A stretch of 5,878 nt of DNA, from positions 1 through 5,878 of the forward strand of contig WTGE01000344.1 in assembly GCA_011525445.1 (NCBI GenBank), in the 5' to 3' direction. Numbering within the stretch: the stretch's first letter is position 1; every line of letters starts with the position of its first letter. Source of the DNA: Synechococcus sp. CO36386bin_37 (GTDB taxonomy: Bacteria > Cyanobacteriota > Cyanobacteriia > PCC-6307 > Cyanobiaceae). This document shows, in pieces, positions 5,182-5,878 of this stretch. A model generated the notes under the pieces. The model was given only the letters and a program-made list of their open reading frames with translations. It had not been told where the DNA came from and ran no database searches. Both the position numbers and the translations under genes were made by a program.

Positions 5182-5878
5182 ATGGATACCCACGCTTTCA
5201 AACGGACTCTTCATCACTCCGATCGCTACAACCGTCGCGGTTTCGGTCGTGCTGAAGAGGTGGCAGGAAGTCTTGAACAGGCCTACCAAAGCGGCTTAAT
5301 CGGTTCCATTCGAGACAACGGGTATCGACTGACCCATGGCCGGCTTCGCGTTCGCCTCGCCGAAGCATTTGGCTTTTGCTGGGGAGTGGAAAGGGCTGTG
5401 GCCATGGCCTACGAGACCCGACGTCATTACCCGCAGGAGCGTATTTGGATCACCAACGAAATTATCCATAACCCTTCTGTGAACGACCACCTCCGTGGAA
5501 TGAATGTTCTTTTCATCCCTGTTGATGATGGCGTGAAGGATTTTTCCGGCGTGGCATCTGGCGATGTGGTGATCTTGCCAGCCTTTGGTGCCACCGTTCA
5601 GGAAATGCAACTTCTCAATGAACGTGGTTGCCACATCGTTGACACCACATGTCCCTGGGTCTCAAAGGTCTGGACCACCGTTGAAAAACATAAAAAGCAA
5701 TCCTTCACTTCCATCAATCACGGCAAAGTCAAACACGGGGAAACGCTGGCAACGAGCTCATTTGCTGGAACGTATCTTGGGGTTTCGGAGCTTGAGGAGG
5801 CGCGGCTTGTTGCGGACTACATCCTCGGGACTGGAGACCGGGCAGCCTTCATGAAACGATTTGCCAAAGTCTCCTCTC
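5182..5878 (+). CDS. ispH: IspH (LytB), HMBPP reductase, N-terminal part; 3' end outside window
   Basis: The open frame runs from here to the window edge (232 codons, no stop). It is the N-terminal part of 4-hydroxy-3-methylbut-2-enyl diphosphate reductase, the last enzyme of the MEP pathway, which makes IPP and DMAPP for carotenoids, the phytyl chain of chlorophyll and quinones using a [4Fe-4S] cluster. Two of the three cluster cysteines are visible: Cys66 in [13 protein letters not shown] and Cys157 in [12 protein letters not shown]; the third would lie beyond the edge. [11 protein letters not shown] (92-102) carries the substrate-binding His, and [17 protein letters not shown] (180-196) resembles the second His/Glu block. 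The long N-terminal extension ([21 protein letters not shown]) marks the cyanobacterial/plant type, usually about 400 residues. ATG 5176 is in frame two codons earlier; I chose 5182 because homologues begin Met-Asp-Thr and GAAGC is well spaced upstream. An amt1 terminator separates it from amt1. Confidence 0.95.
   Translation, partial: MDTHAFKRTLHHSDRYNRRGFGRAEEVAGSLEQAYQSGLIGSIRDNGYRLTHGRLRVRLAEAFGFCWGVERAVAMAYETRRHYPQERIWITNEIIHNPSVNDHLRGMNVLFIPVDDGVKDFSGVASGDVVILPAFGATVQEMQLLNERGCHIVDTTCPWVSKVWTTVEKHKKQSFTSINHGKVKHGETLATSSFAGTYLGVSELEEARLVADYILGTGDRAAFMKRFAKVSS

Noticed and set aside
5296..5634. Minus-strand 112-codon ORF opposite ispH
   Set aside because: It is fully antisense to strongly conserved IspH coding sequence and has no family resemblance or ribosome binding site support.

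Overview
The window looks like a stretch of core chromosome from a marine picocyanobacterium, most likely Synechococcus (subcluster 5) or a close Prochlorococcus relative. This is inferred from the proteins: a DUF3181-type protein, a cyanobacterial-type MurJ, a high-affinity Amt1 ammonium transporter and the long cyanobacterial/plant form of IspH, whose start Met-Asp-Thr-x-Ala-Phe I recognise from cyanobacterial homologues. There are no transposases, phage genes, CRISPR arrays, toxin-antitoxin pairs or obvious foreign DNA. No database search was possible, so family names come from motif recognition.

Layout. The left edge (1-59, minus) is the 5' part of a tRNA-Arg(ACG) gene whose 3' end lies outside the window. 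Three small plus-strand genes follow closely: a two-helix membrane protein (151-411), a DUF3181-type protein (447-737) and a conserved-looking protein of unknown function that must use a non-ATG start (750-1025). The last overlaps, tail to tail by 14 bp, the minus-strand murJ gene (1012-2619). An 80-bp intergenic region separates murJ from the divergent sfsA gene (2700-3461). A 129-bp region with a palindrome, an NtcA-like half-match and a terminator-like hairpin then leads into amt1 (3591-5054), which ends in a strong intrinsic terminator. The right edge is the first 232 codons of ispH (5182 to the end, truncated).

Function. The recognisable genes serve separate housekeeping roles: translation (tRNA-Arg), cell-wall precursor export (MurJ), nitrogen uptake (Amt1) and isoprenoid precursor synthesis by the MEP pathway (IspH), plus SfsA, a nuclease-fold protein of unclear role. 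They do not form one pathway, and separate promoters and terminators suggest mostly independent transcription apart from the three small genes at the left.

I found no convincing undescribed system. The parts most worth a second look are the non-coding structure upstream of amt1, the single in-frame stop between the DUF3181-type gene and the next ORF, and the loss in MurJ of several charged residues that matter in E. coli MurJ.
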